Positions 1 to 8,562 of a stretch of DNA of 47,480 nt are shown here, piece after piece. Position numbers and translations under genes: made by a program. This DNA is from Azospirillum sp. 412522 (GTDB lineage Bacteria; Pseudomonadota; Alphaproteobacteria; Azospirillales; Azospirillaceae). The DNA is taken from positions 426,733-474,212 of the forward strand of contig NZ_RWIJ01000003.1 of assembly GCF_019805165.1 (NCBI RefSeq), written 5' to 3'. How positions within the stretch are numbered: the stretch's first letter is position 1; the number at the start of each line of letters is the position of its first letter. The notes under the pieces are model-generated. The model ran no database searches. It was not told the DNA's origin and saw only the letters and a list, made by a program, of their open reading frames with translations.

Positions 1-505
1 TCAGCTCGACCGTCTCCAGCCCGCCGTCGATCTCGCGGGTGACGGCGACCTTGCCGTCGCCGGCGACGACCTTGGAGGCGAAGGTGCCCTGGCCCCAGCC
101 GAGCAGCGCGGCCAGCATCTGGCCGGTCTGGTTGCAGTCGTCGTCGATCGCCTGCTTGCCGAGGATGACGAGGCCGGGGGCCTCCTTCTCGACCAGCGCC
201 TTCAGGACCTTGGCGACGGCCAGCGGCTCGGTGGTGACGTCGGTCTGCACCAGGACGGCGCGGTCGGCGCCCATGGCGAGCGCGGTGCGCAGCGTCTCCT
301 GCGCCTGGGCCGGGCCGACGGAAACCACCACGATCTCGGTCGCCTTGCCGGCCTCCTTCAGGCGCACGGCTTCCTCGACGGCGATCTCGTCGAAGGGGTT
401 CATGCTCATCTTCACGTTCGCGGTCTCGACGCCGCTGCCATCCGCCTTCACGCGGATCTTAACGTTGTAGTCGACCACTCGCTTAACGGGGACGAGGACT
501 TTCAT
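1..505 (-). CDS. etfB: Electron transfer flavoprotein beta subunit, 3' end cut by window edge
   Basis: EtfB, with EtfA, takes electrons from acyl-CoA dehydrogenases and passes them to ETF:quinone oxidoreductase. Reading leftward, the protein begins [20 protein letters not shown] and continues with [20 protein letters not shown] and then [20 protein letters not shown], which is the classic EtfB fold start and nucleotide-binding region. About 168 of the usual 250 residues are inside the window, and the C-terminus lies beyond position 1. An alternative start one codon upstream (508) exists. The gene overlaps the end of the MaoC gene by 23 bases, so it is probably the tail of the same operon; etfA would be expected next. 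Linkage to the acyl-CoA dehydrogenase at 4055-5215 suggests a dedicated electron acceptor, though it could also be the housekeeping ETF. Confidence 0.93.
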   Translation of the reverse strand, partial: MKVLVPVKRVVDYNVKIRVKADGSGVETANVKMSMNPFDEIAVEEAVRLKEAGKATEIVVVSVGPAQAQETLRTALAMGADRAVLVQTDVTTEPLAVAKVLKALVEKEAPGLVILGKQAIDDDCNQTGQMLAALLGWGQGTFASKVVAGDGKVAVTREIDGGLETVEL

Positions 506-1037
506 CATGCGGAACCGTCTCTTGGGGGGGTTGGCGAGCGGTGCGACACGGTTCGGGGCGCGGCAGGCTTGGCGCTTGGCCGGCCTTGTAGACCATGACC
601 GTGCGGACGAAGTCGATCACCACGGTGCCGGTTTGGTTATAGCCGATGGTCCTCAGCGACATGATACCGGCACGTGGATGCGTGGCGGACTCGCGCAGGG
701 ACACAATTTCCGATTCGCTGTAGACGGTGTCACCTTCGTAGGTGGGGGCCGGGAGCTTCACCTCCGACCAGCCCAGGTTCGTCATGACGTTGGGCGTCAG
801 GTCCGCCACTGATTGCCCGGTAACCAGGGCCAGGATGAAGGTGGAGTTGAACGGTACCCGCTCGTGACCGGCGGCTTTTGCGTAATCATGGTTGACGTGC
901 AGCGGGGCTGGGTTTTGCGTCAGGAGCGTAAACAGCATGTTGTCATAGGGGGTCACGGTCCGTGCATGGCGGTGCTTGCAAACGTCACCGACCGCGAAAT
1001 CTTCGAAGAAGCGATCACGCCAGGGCTTGGTCGTCAT
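483..1037 (-). CDS. MaoC-family (hot-dog) enoyl-CoA hydratase/dehydratase
   Basis: This 184-residue protein is probably the hydratase step of the leftward beta-oxidation operon, adding water to an enoyl-CoA. It opens [13 protein letters not shown], the usual MaoC entry, followed by [20 protein letters not shown], which carries the Asn/Asp/His hydratase region near residues 42-58. The segment [20 protein letters not shown] is the typical second half of the hot-dog fold. The last 25 residues are rich in Pro, Arg and Glu and overlap the start of etfB, so the family domain ends before them. It lies 12 bases after the SDR gene. Substrate unknown. Confidence 0.85.
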   Translation of the reverse strand: MTTKPWRDRFFEDFAVGDVCKHRHARTVTPYDNMLFTLLTQNPAPLHVNHDYAKAAGHERVPFNSTFILALVTGQSVADLTPNVMTNLGWSEVKLPAPTYEGDTVYSESEIVSLRESATHPRAGIMSLRTIGYNQTGTVVIDFVRTVMVYKAGQAPSLPRPEPCRTARQPPQETVPHDESPRPR

Positions 1038-1049
1038 GTCATGGTCCCT

Positions 1050-1808
1050 TCAGGACGAGGCGAGCGGGTTGCTGATACTGCGGCCGCCACAGGCCACCAG
1101 CGTTTGTCCGGTGATGTAGCCGCTGCCGGTCCCGGCAAGAAACAGCACAAGCGCCGCGATGTCGTCGACCGTGCCTGCCCGTCCCACGGGAATGGCCTTG
1201 AGCACCCGCTCCAGGATGTGCGGCGGTAGCGAAAGCGCCATCGGCGTCTCGATGAAGCCCGGGGCGATGCAGTTCACGGTGATCCCGTGCGGCGCCAGGG
1301 CCAGTGCCAAGGCCCGCGTGGCGCCGACGATGCCGCCCTTGGCGCAGCTGTAGCCGGACGAGCCGAAATTGCCGAGCCACGCGCGCGACGCGATGGACAC
1401 GATCCTTCCCTGCCCGGCCATCTGCATCACCGGGGCGATGGCTTCGATCAATCGCAACGGCCCGATCAGGTTGATGTCGACCAGCTGGCGGAACAGGTCG
1501 ACGGGCATCTTCTGGATACGGCTGTCCCTCAGGAAGCCGGAACAGTTGACCAGCAACCCGACACCGCCGAAGGCGGCCAGCGCCCGGTCGCGCAACGCGA
1601 GCGGCAGGTCCCGGTCCCGCACGTCGCCGGCGATGCCGATGACGGTTCCCGGCAGTCCATCCGCCTCCCGGACCAGCGCATCCAGCCCGCCCTGGTCCAG
1701 ATCGGTGGCGACCAGATGGACGCCGGCGCCGACCAAGGCCAGCGTCAGTGCCTTACCAATGCCTCCCGCAGCCCCGGTGATGATTCCGCCGGCAGGAAGT
1801 TCGATCAT
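1050..1808 (-). CDS. SDR-family 3-hydroxyacyl-CoA/3-oxoacyl reductase-like dehydrogenase
   Basis: This 252-residue classical short-chain dehydrogenase has the N-terminal cofactor motif TGAAGGIGK (residues 12-20), an Asp after the second strand (ATDLDQ) that suggests NAD(H) preference, NCSG in place of NNAG, and an intact active site with S in VSIASR and YSCAK. The C-terminus ends in the usual TGQTLVACGG. In this operon the likely reaction is oxidation of a 3-hydroxyacyl-CoA to a 3-oxoacyl-CoA for the thiolase. It overlaps the preceding SDR-like gene by 4 bases (ATGA), which implies translational coupling. Confidence 0.85.
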   Translation of the reverse strand: MIELPAGGIITGAAGGIGKALTLALVGAGVHLVATDLDQGGLDALVREADGLPGTVIGIAGDVRDRDLPLALRDRALAAFGGVGLLVNCSGFLRDSRIQKMPVDLFRQLVDINLIGPLRLIEAIAPVMQMAGQGRIVSIASRAWLGNFGSSGYSCAKGGIVGATRALALALAPHGITVNCIAPGFIETPMALSLPPHILERVLKAIPVGRAGTVDDIAALVLFLAGTGSGYITGQTLVACGGRSISNPLASS

Positions 1809-2425
1809 GGATGCAGCCTCCCCACATCGGCGCCCGCGAGCGCGTAGATTTCCTGGCCGTTGATGCCGCGCGCGCCCGAACCGAGCAGCGACGCGATCAT
1901 GCAGGCCAGCGCCTCCGGGTCGCCCAACACCTCACCTTCGGTCGGCCCGTCAGCCGCGCGCATGGCGTACACCAGCGTGTTGACGGTGACCGGAGTAGAC
2001 CGCATTTCCAGCGCCACCGTCCGGAACAGACTGAGCATCGCTCCCGCGAGCGCCGAATTGATCACCTCGCCCGGCTTCCCCATGGTCGCGCCACCGGGCA
2101 GCAGCGCAATCACACGCCCGGCCACGGCACGCTCCTCGAAAGACGCGATCGCCGCCTTGATGAAGCTGAAGCAGGACGTCAGAACGTCGAGGAGGTTGTC
2201 CACGGTGGGATCGTCCGGGCCATCGACGAAGGCAGGGGCCAGCACCACGCCATCGAACGGACCGGAGCGGGACAGCAGGTGCCCCGCACGCGGCTCATCG
2301 AACGGCGCGTCGTGCCGGAGTCCCCGTTCGATCGTGCCCAGCGTGACGTCGAAGGGCTCCAGGGCGGCAGCGAGGCCCCGCGTGTCCAGGCCATTGCCAA
2401 CCAAAACCAGTATGCGCGCCGTCAT
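1805..2425 (-). CDS. Degenerate SDR-fold protein lacking the catalytic Tyr-Lys pair
   Basis: This 206-residue Rossmann-type protein has a weak family signal. The glycine-rich loop is reduced to VGNGLDTRGLA. Where a working SDR has YxxxK, it reads INSALAG, so Tyr is Ile and Lys is Leu. Helix and strand order after that point (SLFRTVALE, VTVNTLVYAMR, GINGQEIYALAGAD) still follow the SDR pattern. It overlaps both neighbours by 4 bases, so it is kept in the operon and read with the catalytic SDR. It may be a non-catalytic partner of that SDR; this is inference. It is shorter than the usual 250 residues. Confidence 0.7.
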   Translation of the reverse strand: MTARILVLVGNGLDTRGLAAALEPFDVTLGTIERGLRHDAPFDEPRAGHLLSRSGPFDGVVLAPAFVDGPDDPTVDNLLDVLTSCFSFIKAAIASFEERAVAGRVIALLPGGATMGKPGEVINSALAGAMLSLFRTVALEMRSTPVTVNTLVYAMRAADGPTEGEVLGDPEALACMIASLLGSGARGINGQEIYALAGADVGRLHP

Positions 2426-3570
2426 GACGACATCACCACGGTCGTGACGGAAGCGCCGTCGGTGCCGCTGACCGTGCCCCCCTTGCAGTAGGCAAGGCCA
2501 AGCCGGGCGCCGTCCACCTGACGCTGGCCGGCTTGCCCGGTGAGCTGCCAGTACAGTTCGCAGACCTGCGCCATGCCGGTTGCGCCGACGGGATGGCCGC
2601 GCGACAGCAGTCCGCCGCTCGGGTTGACCGGCAGCGTGCCCCCGATGGAAGTCCGGCCCTGCGCGGTCCAGGCCGCCCCCTGCCCTTTCGGAACGAGGCC
2701 GAGCCCTTCCAGCCGCACGATCTCGGCGATCGTGAAGCAGTCATGCATCTCCACAAGGTCGATGTCCTCAGGCGCGATGCCGGCCATGTCGTAGGCCTGC
2801 AGCCCGGCCCGGCGTGAAATATCCTCCTCGTTGATGTCGCCCAGCCCGGCGCGCAAGGTGCCGCTGACCAGCCCGATCGCCCGAACCTCGGGTCGATCCG
2901 CGGGCAAGCCGAGCCGCTTGAGGCCGGTCGCGCTGCACACCACGGCTGCCGCCGCGCCATCGCTGATCGGGCTGCAGTCAAGCAGCCCGAGCGGGTCGGC
3001 GATCGGACGGGCGTTGACCACTTCGTCCAGGCTCACCGGCCGCTGGTATTGGGCGTAGGGGTTGTGCCGGGAATGCGCATGGTTCTTGACCGCGACCATG
3101 GCGATCTGCTCGCGCGTGGCGCCATGGTCATGCATGTAGCGCCGCGCGCTGAGTGCGTGTCCAGCGGTCATCACAAAGCCCTGCTGGGCGTCGAGGTCGT
3201 TGGCGTCGGGCGTGACGCCACCCTTGATCCGGTCGGTCATCTTCTCCGCACCGATCACCAGCGCCACGTCGCAAAGCCCGGCGCGGATCGCCGTCCAGGC
3301 CTCCCTCAGAGCCGTCGCACCGCTTGCGCAATAATTTTCGTGATTGCTCACCGGACGGCCGCCAAGGCCAAGTTCCGTGGCCACGCGCTGTCCCGCCACC
3401 GGCCCGCCGAACACATGGCCGACGAACACCGCCTCGATGTCACGGCGATGGGCCCCGGCGTCGCGCATTGCGTTGCGCGCGGCGTCCGCCGCCAATTTCT
3501 CGAACGTCACGGCAGGATCGTACTTGCCGAACCGAACCATGCCCGCACCGGCGATATGGATACTGGTCAT
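2422..3570 (-). CDS. Thiolase (SCP-x / lipid-transfer type acetyl-CoA acyltransferase)
   Basis: This 382-residue thiolase probably cleaves a 3-oxoacyl-CoA with CoA at the end of the pathway. It has the nucleophilic Cys in NYCASGATAL (about residue 88), the SCP-x type HDCF motif, the His in SRGHPVGATG, and a C-terminal Cys in AYCKGGTVSGTDG, so the thiolase active site is complete. The start is the ATG at 3570, which overlaps the stop of the DUF35 gene by one base (TGATG). Longer readings upstream run antisense to other genes and are rejected. SCP-x thiolases commonly need a DUF35 partner, and one sits immediately upstream. Confidence 0.9.
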   Translation of the reverse strand: MTSIHIAGAGMVRFGKYDPAVTFEKLAADAARNAMRDAGAHRRDIEAVFVGHVFGGPVAGQRVATELGLGGRPVSNHENYCASGATALREAWTAIRAGLCDVALVIGAEKMTDRIKGGVTPDANDLDAQQGFVMTAGHALSARRYMHDHGATREQIAMVAVKNHAHSRHNPYAQYQRPVSLDEVVNARPIADPLGLLDCSPISDGAAAAVVCSATGLKRLGLPADRPEVRAIGLVSGTLRAGLGDINEEDISRRAGLQAYDMAGIAPEDIDLVEMHDCFTIAEIVRLEGLGLVPKGQGAAWTAQGRTSIGGTLPVNPSGGLLSRGHPVGATGMAQVCELYWQLTGQAGQRQVDGARLGLAYCKGGTVSGTDGASVTTVVMSS

Positions 3571-4040
3571 CACGCCACCTCCGGCTCGAGGCTGGGCACG
3601 AAGACGTAGCCGATCAGGTCGCAGCCGTCCCTGCGGGCGACGGTACGGATGTCCAGGCGCACTGGCGCTCCGATGTGCAGAGCGTCGGGATCGCCGGTAA
3701 CCTGCGCCATCACCCGCACGCCGTCGGCAAGGTCGATGTAGGCGAGGCTGTAGGGCGTTTCGCGTCCCGGCGGCGCCTGTCGCACGACAGTGAAGCTGTA
3801 CACCATGCCGGTGGTGGCCAAAGGAATCCCTCCCTCGACGTCGTCGGAACCGCAGGACGGGCAGAAGTCGCGCGCCGGAAACAGGCGGGTCGAACAGGCG
3901 CGGCAGACGGAGCCGAGCAGACGAGGCGGATCGGTTTGCAAAATCCCGTCGCGCAACGGACGCGACGTGGACGCAGCGGTTTCGGCGATTGCCGGCATGA
4001 GAGCCGACGAAACAGGACCCGACGATATAGTGGCCGACAT
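3570..4040 (-). CDS. DUF35 Zn-ribbon/OB-fold acyl-CoA-binding partner of the thiolase
   Basis: This 156-residue protein has a rubredoxin-like zinc ribbon (CRACSTRLFPARDFCPSC, about residues 46-63) followed by an OB fold (GMVYSFTVVRQAPPG through VMAQVTGDPDALHIGAPVRL). DUF35 proteins bind beside SCP-x thiolases or Ltp2 aldolases and help hold acyl-CoA. The start at ATG 4040 is preceded by GGGGGAAC. The first 35 residues are Ala/Ser/Thr rich and look disordered. It ends on the thiolase start (one-base overlap), fitting a 1:1 complex. A second DUF35 gene lies at 10629-11033 with a different partner. Confidence 0.88.
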   Translation of the reverse strand: MSATISSGPVSSALMPAIAETAASTSRPLRDGILQTDPPRLLGSVCRACSTRLFPARDFCPSCGSDDVEGGIPLATTGMVYSFTVVRQAPPGRETPYSLAYIDLADGVRVMAQVTGDPDALHIGAPVRLDIRTVARRDGCDLIGYVFVPSLEPEVA

Positions 4041-4054
4041 GGGCAGTTCCCCCG

Positions 4055-5215
4055 TCAGTAGGATTTCGGAAGCCCGAGCACATGCTCCGCCACGTAGGCG
4101 TAGATCAGGTTCGTCGAGATGGGCGCCACCTGATAGAGGCGCGTCTCGCGAAACTTGCGCTCGATGTGGTATTCGGTGGCGAAGCCGAAGCCGCCATGGG
4201 TCTGCAGGCAGACGTTCGCAGCCTCCCAAGACGCTTTCGCGGCCAGATGCTTTGCCATGTTGGCCTGCGCGCCGCAGGGTTTGCGGGCGTCGAACAACCG
4301 GCAGGCCTCCCAGCGCATCAGATTGGCGGCCTCCAACTCGATGTAAGCTTCGGCAATAGGAAACTGGACGCCCTGGTTGGCGCCGATGGGCCGGCCGAAG
4401 ACTTCGCGTTCCCCGGCATAGCGGCGCGCACGGTCGATGAACCAGTACCCGTCCCCCATGCATTCCGCCGCGATCAGAGTGCGCTCGGCGTTGAGACCGT
4501 CGAGGATGTACTTGAACCCGCGGCCTTCCTCGCCGATCAGGTTTTCTTCGGGGATCTCCAGGGCGTCGAAGAACAGCTCGTAGGTTTCATGGTTGACCAT
4601 GTTGGCGATCGGCCGCACCGACAGGCCCTTGCCGATGGCATCATGCAGGTCGACGATAAAGATCGACATGCCCTCCGATTTCTTTCGCACCTCGCTCAGC
4701 GGCGTGGTGCGCGCCAGCAGGATCATCAGGTCGGAGTGCTGGACCCGGGAAATCCATACCTTCTGCCCGTTCACGACATACCGGTCGGCTTTCTTGACGG
4801 CGGTGGTCCGGATGCGGGTTGTGTCGGTGCCCGTGGTCGGCTCGGTGACCGCCATGCTTTGCAGGCGAAGTTCCCCCGATGCGATCCTGGGCAGGTAGCG
4901 GGCCTTCTGTTCCTCGGACCCATGCCGCAAAACGGTGCTCATGTTGTACATCTGCCCGTGGCAGGCACCGGAGTTGCCGCCGTTGCGGTTGATCTCCTCC
5001 ATGATCACCGAGGCCTCGGCCAATCCAAGGCCGGAGCCGCCATACTCCTCGGGGATCAGCGCGGCCAGCCAGCCGGCCTTGGTCAGAGCATCGACGAACG
5101 CCTCGGGATAGGCGCGCGCCTCGTCGATCTTAAGGAAATAGTCGTCCGGGAAATCCGCGAACAGCGCACGGATGGCGTCGCGGAGGTCCTGATGGTCGTC
5201 AGCAAGCGTGGTCAT
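4055..5215 (-). CDS. Acyl-CoA dehydrogenase with isovaleryl-CoA-dehydrogenase-type catalytic Glu
   Basis: This 386-residue FAD enzyme introduces the alpha,beta double bond in an acyl-CoA. It carries the family signatures MAVTEPTTGTDTT and FGRPIGANQGVQFPIAE and the C-terminal THGGFGFATEYHIERKFRE. The usual MCAD base, in IYQIYEGT, is absent: the aligned segment is LYQVAPIST, with Pro365 at the Glu position. Instead there is Glu244 in DGLNAERTLIAAE, matching the catalytic Glu of isovaleryl-CoA and long-chain dehydrogenases (DLERLVLA). This points to a branched or bulky acyl chain. It sits between the CoA ligase and the DUF35/thiolase pair. Confidence 0.92.
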   Translation of the reverse strand: MTTLADDHQDLRDAIRALFADFPDDYFLKIDEARAYPEAFVDALTKAGWLAALIPEEYGGSGLGLAEASVIMEEINRNGGNSGACHGQMYNMSTVLRHGSEEQKARYLPRIASGELRLQSMAVTEPTTGTDTTRIRTTAVKKADRYVVNGQKVWISRVQHSDLMILLARTTPLSEVRKKSEGMSIFIVDLHDAIGKGLSVRPIANMVNHETYELFFDALEIPEENLIGEEGRGFKYILDGLNAERTLIAAECMGDGYWFIDRARRYAGEREVFGRPIGANQGVQFPIAEAYIELEAANLMRWEACRLFDARKPCGAQANMAKHLAAKASWEAANVCLQTHGGFGFATEYHIERKFRETRLYQVAPISTNLIYAYVAEHVLGLPKSY

Positions 5216-5256
5216 GTCGGTGATCCATGCGATGGCCGGTACGGAGAGACTGGCGT

Positions 5257-6849
5257 TCAGCCCGCCACCGGGGCGAAGAAGGTTTCGGCAAGCTTGTTCT
5301 TCTGGACCTTGCCCGTGACCGTCAGCGGCACAGACGATTCCTCGACGAAGCGCACGAGACGCGGCACCTTGTAGGCAGCTAGGTTCGCCCAGCAGTGTGC
5401 GAGCACCTGCTCGACGGACAGGCTTGCGCCGGGATGAGGCACGACCAGGGCGCCCAGGATTTCGTCACGGGAATCGTCCGGGACGCCAACGACATAGGCA
5501 ACGCAAATACCGGGATGGTCCATCAGCACAGCCTCGACCTCGGCCGGCGCCACGTTGATGCCACCCGTCTTGACCATTTCCTTCAGACGCCCACAGAAAT
5601 ACAGGTATCCGTCCTCGTCGACATACCCGAGATCGCCCGTGCGGAAGAAACCCTGCTCGTCGATGCTCTGGCGGGTCAGCGCCTCGTCCTTGTAATAGCC
5701 GGCGGTGACATGCCCTTTCACACGGACTTCACCGATCCGGCCAGGAGGCAAATCCGCACCATCGGGCGCCACGATACGTTGCACGACGCCGGGCAATGGC
5801 CGGCCGCAGGACGTCAGCCGCCGCTCCAAGGGGTCACCGGCGTCGGTGACGTGCGAATTGCCGTAGGTCTCGGTCAAGCCGTAGATGTTGCAGATCCGGG
5901 TGGCGCCCAGTTCGACGACCCGCATTACCTGTTCCGGCGTACCGAGCGTGGCACCGCCGCGCAGGCTGCTCAGGTCATAGCGGCTCCGGTCCGGATGGTT
6001 GTGCAGCGCCTGGGCCATGTTCGGCGTACCGTAGAAAAGCGTGCAGCGTTCGTCCTGAATGAGGCGCAGCGCAGCGCCGGGATCGAACGAGTCCTGGAGG
6101 ACGATGCAACCGCCATGGGTCAACAGATTCATCATCGCGTTGACGCAGCCGAGGCCCCAGAACAACGACACGGCCAGCCATAGCCGGTCGCCAGCGACCA
6201 CATGCTGTCGCTCGCCGATCTGCCACGGGTTGGCAATGACCGAGCCATGGACCAGTTGCACCCCCTTGGGTGTCGACGTCGAGCCCGAGGTGTAAAGCAG
6301 GAAAGCGAGATCCTCAGGCCGGACGGCGTCGCCGGCCCGGTGAATCTCCGCATCCACCGCCTCAGCGTCGGAGCCGTCCGCATCAAGCAGGGGCATCCAT
6401 CCGGCCGGTATATCGTCGCCGATTCCGAGCACCCCTTGCAGCAGCGGAAGCCGTTCCGCCAGCGGCGCCATGCCGTCCAGCATCGCCCCATAATCATGCT
6501 TCAGGAAACGCGGCGCCGCGATCAGCAGACGGCAATCGCTGTGGCGGATCAGGTGCTCCAATTCGCGGTGCGTCGCCCAGGAATTCATGGCCACCGCGAC
6601 GCCGCCGATGGACGTGGTCGCCAGGGCGCTGACGATCCATTCAGGCCGGTTGCCCATCAGAATTCCAACTTTGTCGCCATGGCCGACACCAAGCCGGATC
6701 AGCCGCCGGGCGACGGCTGCAACCTGTGCGCCGAGTTGCGCGTAGGTCAGACGCTGGCCGTTGCCGACCACGGCCTCCCGTTCGCCGTGAAGGGCGATCA
6801 GTTCGCCGACCAGCTTCGGAAGCGTCCGGCTTTCAGGCATTTGGTTCAT
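5257..6849 (-). CDS. AMP-dependent acyl-CoA ligase
   Basis: This 530-residue adenylate-forming enzyme activates a carboxylic acid to its CoA thioester. Motifs in order are LLYTSGSTSTPKGVQL (A3, P-loop), YGLTETYGNS (A5), FRTGDLGYVDEDGYLYFCGR (A7-A8) and the C-terminal catalytic Lys in TGKVQKNKL. It is the first gene of the leftward operon and is transcribed divergently from the MFS importer. The substrate cannot be read from the sequence; the neighbouring aromatic-acid-type importer and branched-chain dehydrogenase leave both aromatic-substituted and isoprenoid acids open. Confidence 0.92.
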   Translation of the reverse strand: MNQMPESRTLPKLVGELIALHGEREAVVGNGQRLTYAQLGAQVAAVARRLIRLGVGHGDKVGILMGNRPEWIVSALATTSIGGVAVAMNSWATHRELEHLIRHSDCRLLIAAPRFLKHDYGAMLDGMAPLAERLPLLQGVLGIGDDIPAGWMPLLDADGSDAEAVDAEIHRAGDAVRPEDLAFLLYTSGSTSTPKGVQLVHGSVIANPWQIGERQHVVAGDRLWLAVSLFWGLGCVNAMMNLLTHGGCIVLQDSFDPGAALRLIQDERCTLFYGTPNMAQALHNHPDRSRYDLSSLRGGATLGTPEQVMRVVELGATRICNIYGLTETYGNSHVTDAGDPLERRLTSCGRPLPGVVQRIVAPDGADLPPGRIGEVRVKGHVTAGYYKDEALTRQSIDEQGFFRTGDLGYVDEDGYLYFCGRLKEMVKTGGINVAPAEVEAVLMDHPGICVAYVVGVPDDSRDEILGALVVPHPGASLSVEQVLAHCWANLAAYKVPRLVRFVEESSVPLTVTGKVQKNKLAETFFAPVAG

Positions 6850-6960
6850 CGGGTTTTCCTCCTGGATCTCTCGCGCCGCTGCGGCGCCCCGGCGGCGAGG
6901 AGAGTTGTTTTCGCCGCGTTGCCCCGATTCACATTGGGAGCGTAGTTCACATATGAGAAA

Positions 6961-6982
6961 TTAGTTTGTCTAACTGAACTAA
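6961..6982. promoter_or_regulatory. Inverted repeat in the divergent ligase/MFS promoter region
   Basis: The 284-base gap between the divergent ligase and MFS genes is AT-rich compared with its surroundings and contains TTAGTT-N10-AACTAA, a perfect 6-bp inverted repeat. The 8-mer TGAACTAA at 6975-6982 recurs at 11921-11928, upstream of the IclR gene. That fits one regulator, plausibly the IclR protein, controlling both operons and itself. The match is short, so this is a hypothesis. Confidence 0.45.
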
Positions 6983-7133
6983 CGCTGCTACATTTCCTTC
7001 ACATCGTCAAGCGCAATGACTGCGCAAAAACGTGGCAGCCGAATCAGGCCGCCCGTTGACCGGATATCCAAAACAGCAAGCGCCGATAACAGAATACCGG
7101 GAAAGCGGCCACCCTTCATATGGAGGAAACGGA

Positions 7134-8522
7134 ATGACCCAAGAAAATTTTCTTGATGTTCGCGCCCTCATCAACAGCCGTCCTCTTGGCTCCTTTCAAA
7201 ATCTATTGATAGGACTTAGTTTCATCATCATCGTCCTTGACGGATTTGACGCCGTCATCATGGGATTTATTGCCCCTCAGTTGAAAACGGATTGGAACAT
7301 CAGCCATCAGGCGTTGGGCGCGGTGCTCAGCGCCGGCCTGATCGGGCAGGCGCTTGGCGCCATGCTGTCGGGTCCGTTGGCCGATCGTTACGGCCGCAAG
7401 CTGATCATCGTCGCCAGTGTGATCCTGTTCGGCGTCTGGACGCTGGCCACCGCCTTTGCCACCGACGTGACGCAGATGGTTGCGTTCCGCTTCCTGACCG
7501 GACTCGGGCTTGGGGCGGCGATCCCGAACACGAGCACGCTTGTGTCGGAATATGCGCCGGACCGGACGCGTTCCTTTCTGGTCACCGTAACCCTATCCGG
7601 CTTCACCGTCGGCGCCGCGGGCGGCGGCTTCATCTCAGCCTGGATGATCCCGGCGTTCGGCTGGCACAGCCTGCTGCTCCTCGGCGGGTTGGCTCCGGTC
7701 CTGGTCGGCGTCGTTTTGATGTGGAAGATGCCGGAATCGGTGAGCTTCCTGATCACGCAGGGTGCGCCGGCGAAGCGGGTCACCGCCATCATCGAGCGGT
7801 TGGCGCCCGGTGCAACCGAACCGGGGCAGCGCTACACATTGGGCCGCGCGCCCGCGCAGGATCGCACCGCCATCCGCATCGTGCTGTCGCCGCAGTACCG
7901 ATTCGCCACGGCAATGCTGTGGATCGGCTATTTTTCCGTGTTGTTCCTCGTCTACCTGTTGAGCAGCTGGCTGCCCACCCTGATCAAGGAAGGCGGCGGC
8001 TACAGCGTATCGAAGGCGGCTATCGCGACCGCCATGTTCCAGATCGGCGGCCCCGTCGGCGCCTTGTCCATCGGCTGGGCGATGGATCGCTGGCACAAAT
8101 GCCGTGTCCTGACCGGCGTGTTCCTGATCGGCGCTGTGGTGGTCGTCGCCATCGGCCAGATCACCCAGCATTTCGCGCTTCTCTGTCTGTTCGCCGGCTT
8201 GGTGGGATTCTGCATGAACGGCGGCAGCGTCGGCATGAATGCACTGGCCGCCGCGGTCTACCCCACCGAGGCGCGTGCGACAGGCTCCAGTTGGATGATC
8301 GGCATTGGCCGGATCGGCGCGATCATCAGCGCGTTTACCGGCGGCGAGCTTCTGGCGCAGGGCTGGTCGCTGAGCCAAGTCTTCATCGTCCTGCTGGCAC
8401 CGGCCCTGATCGTCGCCGCGGCGATGTTTGCCCAAGGGCGGCACGCGGACCGAACCAGGTCTCACGCAATAACAAACGCACGCCTCGGCGAAGCGCCCTC
8501 GCTCGCCGGCTCCGCGGAATGA
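7134..8522 (+). CDS. MFS transporter, aromatic acid:H+ symporter (AAHS) type
   Basis: This 462-residue permease has 12 predicted hydrophobic segments. The first carries LDGFDAVIMGFIAPQL, the Asp-Gly-(Phe/Tyr)-Asp motif of PcaK/BenK-type aromatic acid symporters. The loop 2-3 motif is GPLADRYGRKLI. The start is ATG 7134, nine bases after a strong TGGAGG; in-frame codons upstream have no ribosome site. It is the first gene of a rightward operon with the lactonase and aldolase genes. It probably imports the acid substrate for the divergent CoA ligase. Confidence 0.88.
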   Translation: MTQENFLDVRALINSRPLGSFQNLLIGLSFIIIVLDGFDAVIMGFIAPQLKTDWNISHQALGAVLSAGLIGQALGAMLSGPLADRYGRKLIIVASVILFGVWTLATAFATDVTQMVAFRFLTGLGLGAAIPNTSTLVSEYAPDRTRSFLVTVTLSGFTVGAAGGGFISAWMIPAFGWHSLLLLGGLAPVLVGVVLMWKMPESVSFLITQGAPAKRVTAIIERLAPGATEPGQRYTLGRAPAQDRTAIRIVLSPQYRFATAMLWIGYFSVLFLVYLLSSWLPTLIKEGGGYSVSKAAIATAMFQIGGPVGALSIGWAMDRWHKCRVLTGVFLIGAVVVVAIGQITQHFALLCLFAGLVGFCMNGGSVGMNALAAAVYPTEARATGSSWMIGIGRIGAIISAFTGGELLAQGWSLSQVFIVLLAPALIVAAAMFAQGRHADRTRSHAITNARLGEAPSLAGSAE

Positions 8523-8562
8523 AACGCCCGCTCCTACAGATCGCTACCTTCAGGTGACCGCC

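Noticed and set aside
2422..4083. A 553-residue reading that would fuse extra sequence to the thiolase
   Set aside because: The added N-terminus is antisense-like Arg/Pro-rich translation of the DUF35 gene; the thiolase starts at 3570 with coupling to the DUF35 stop.
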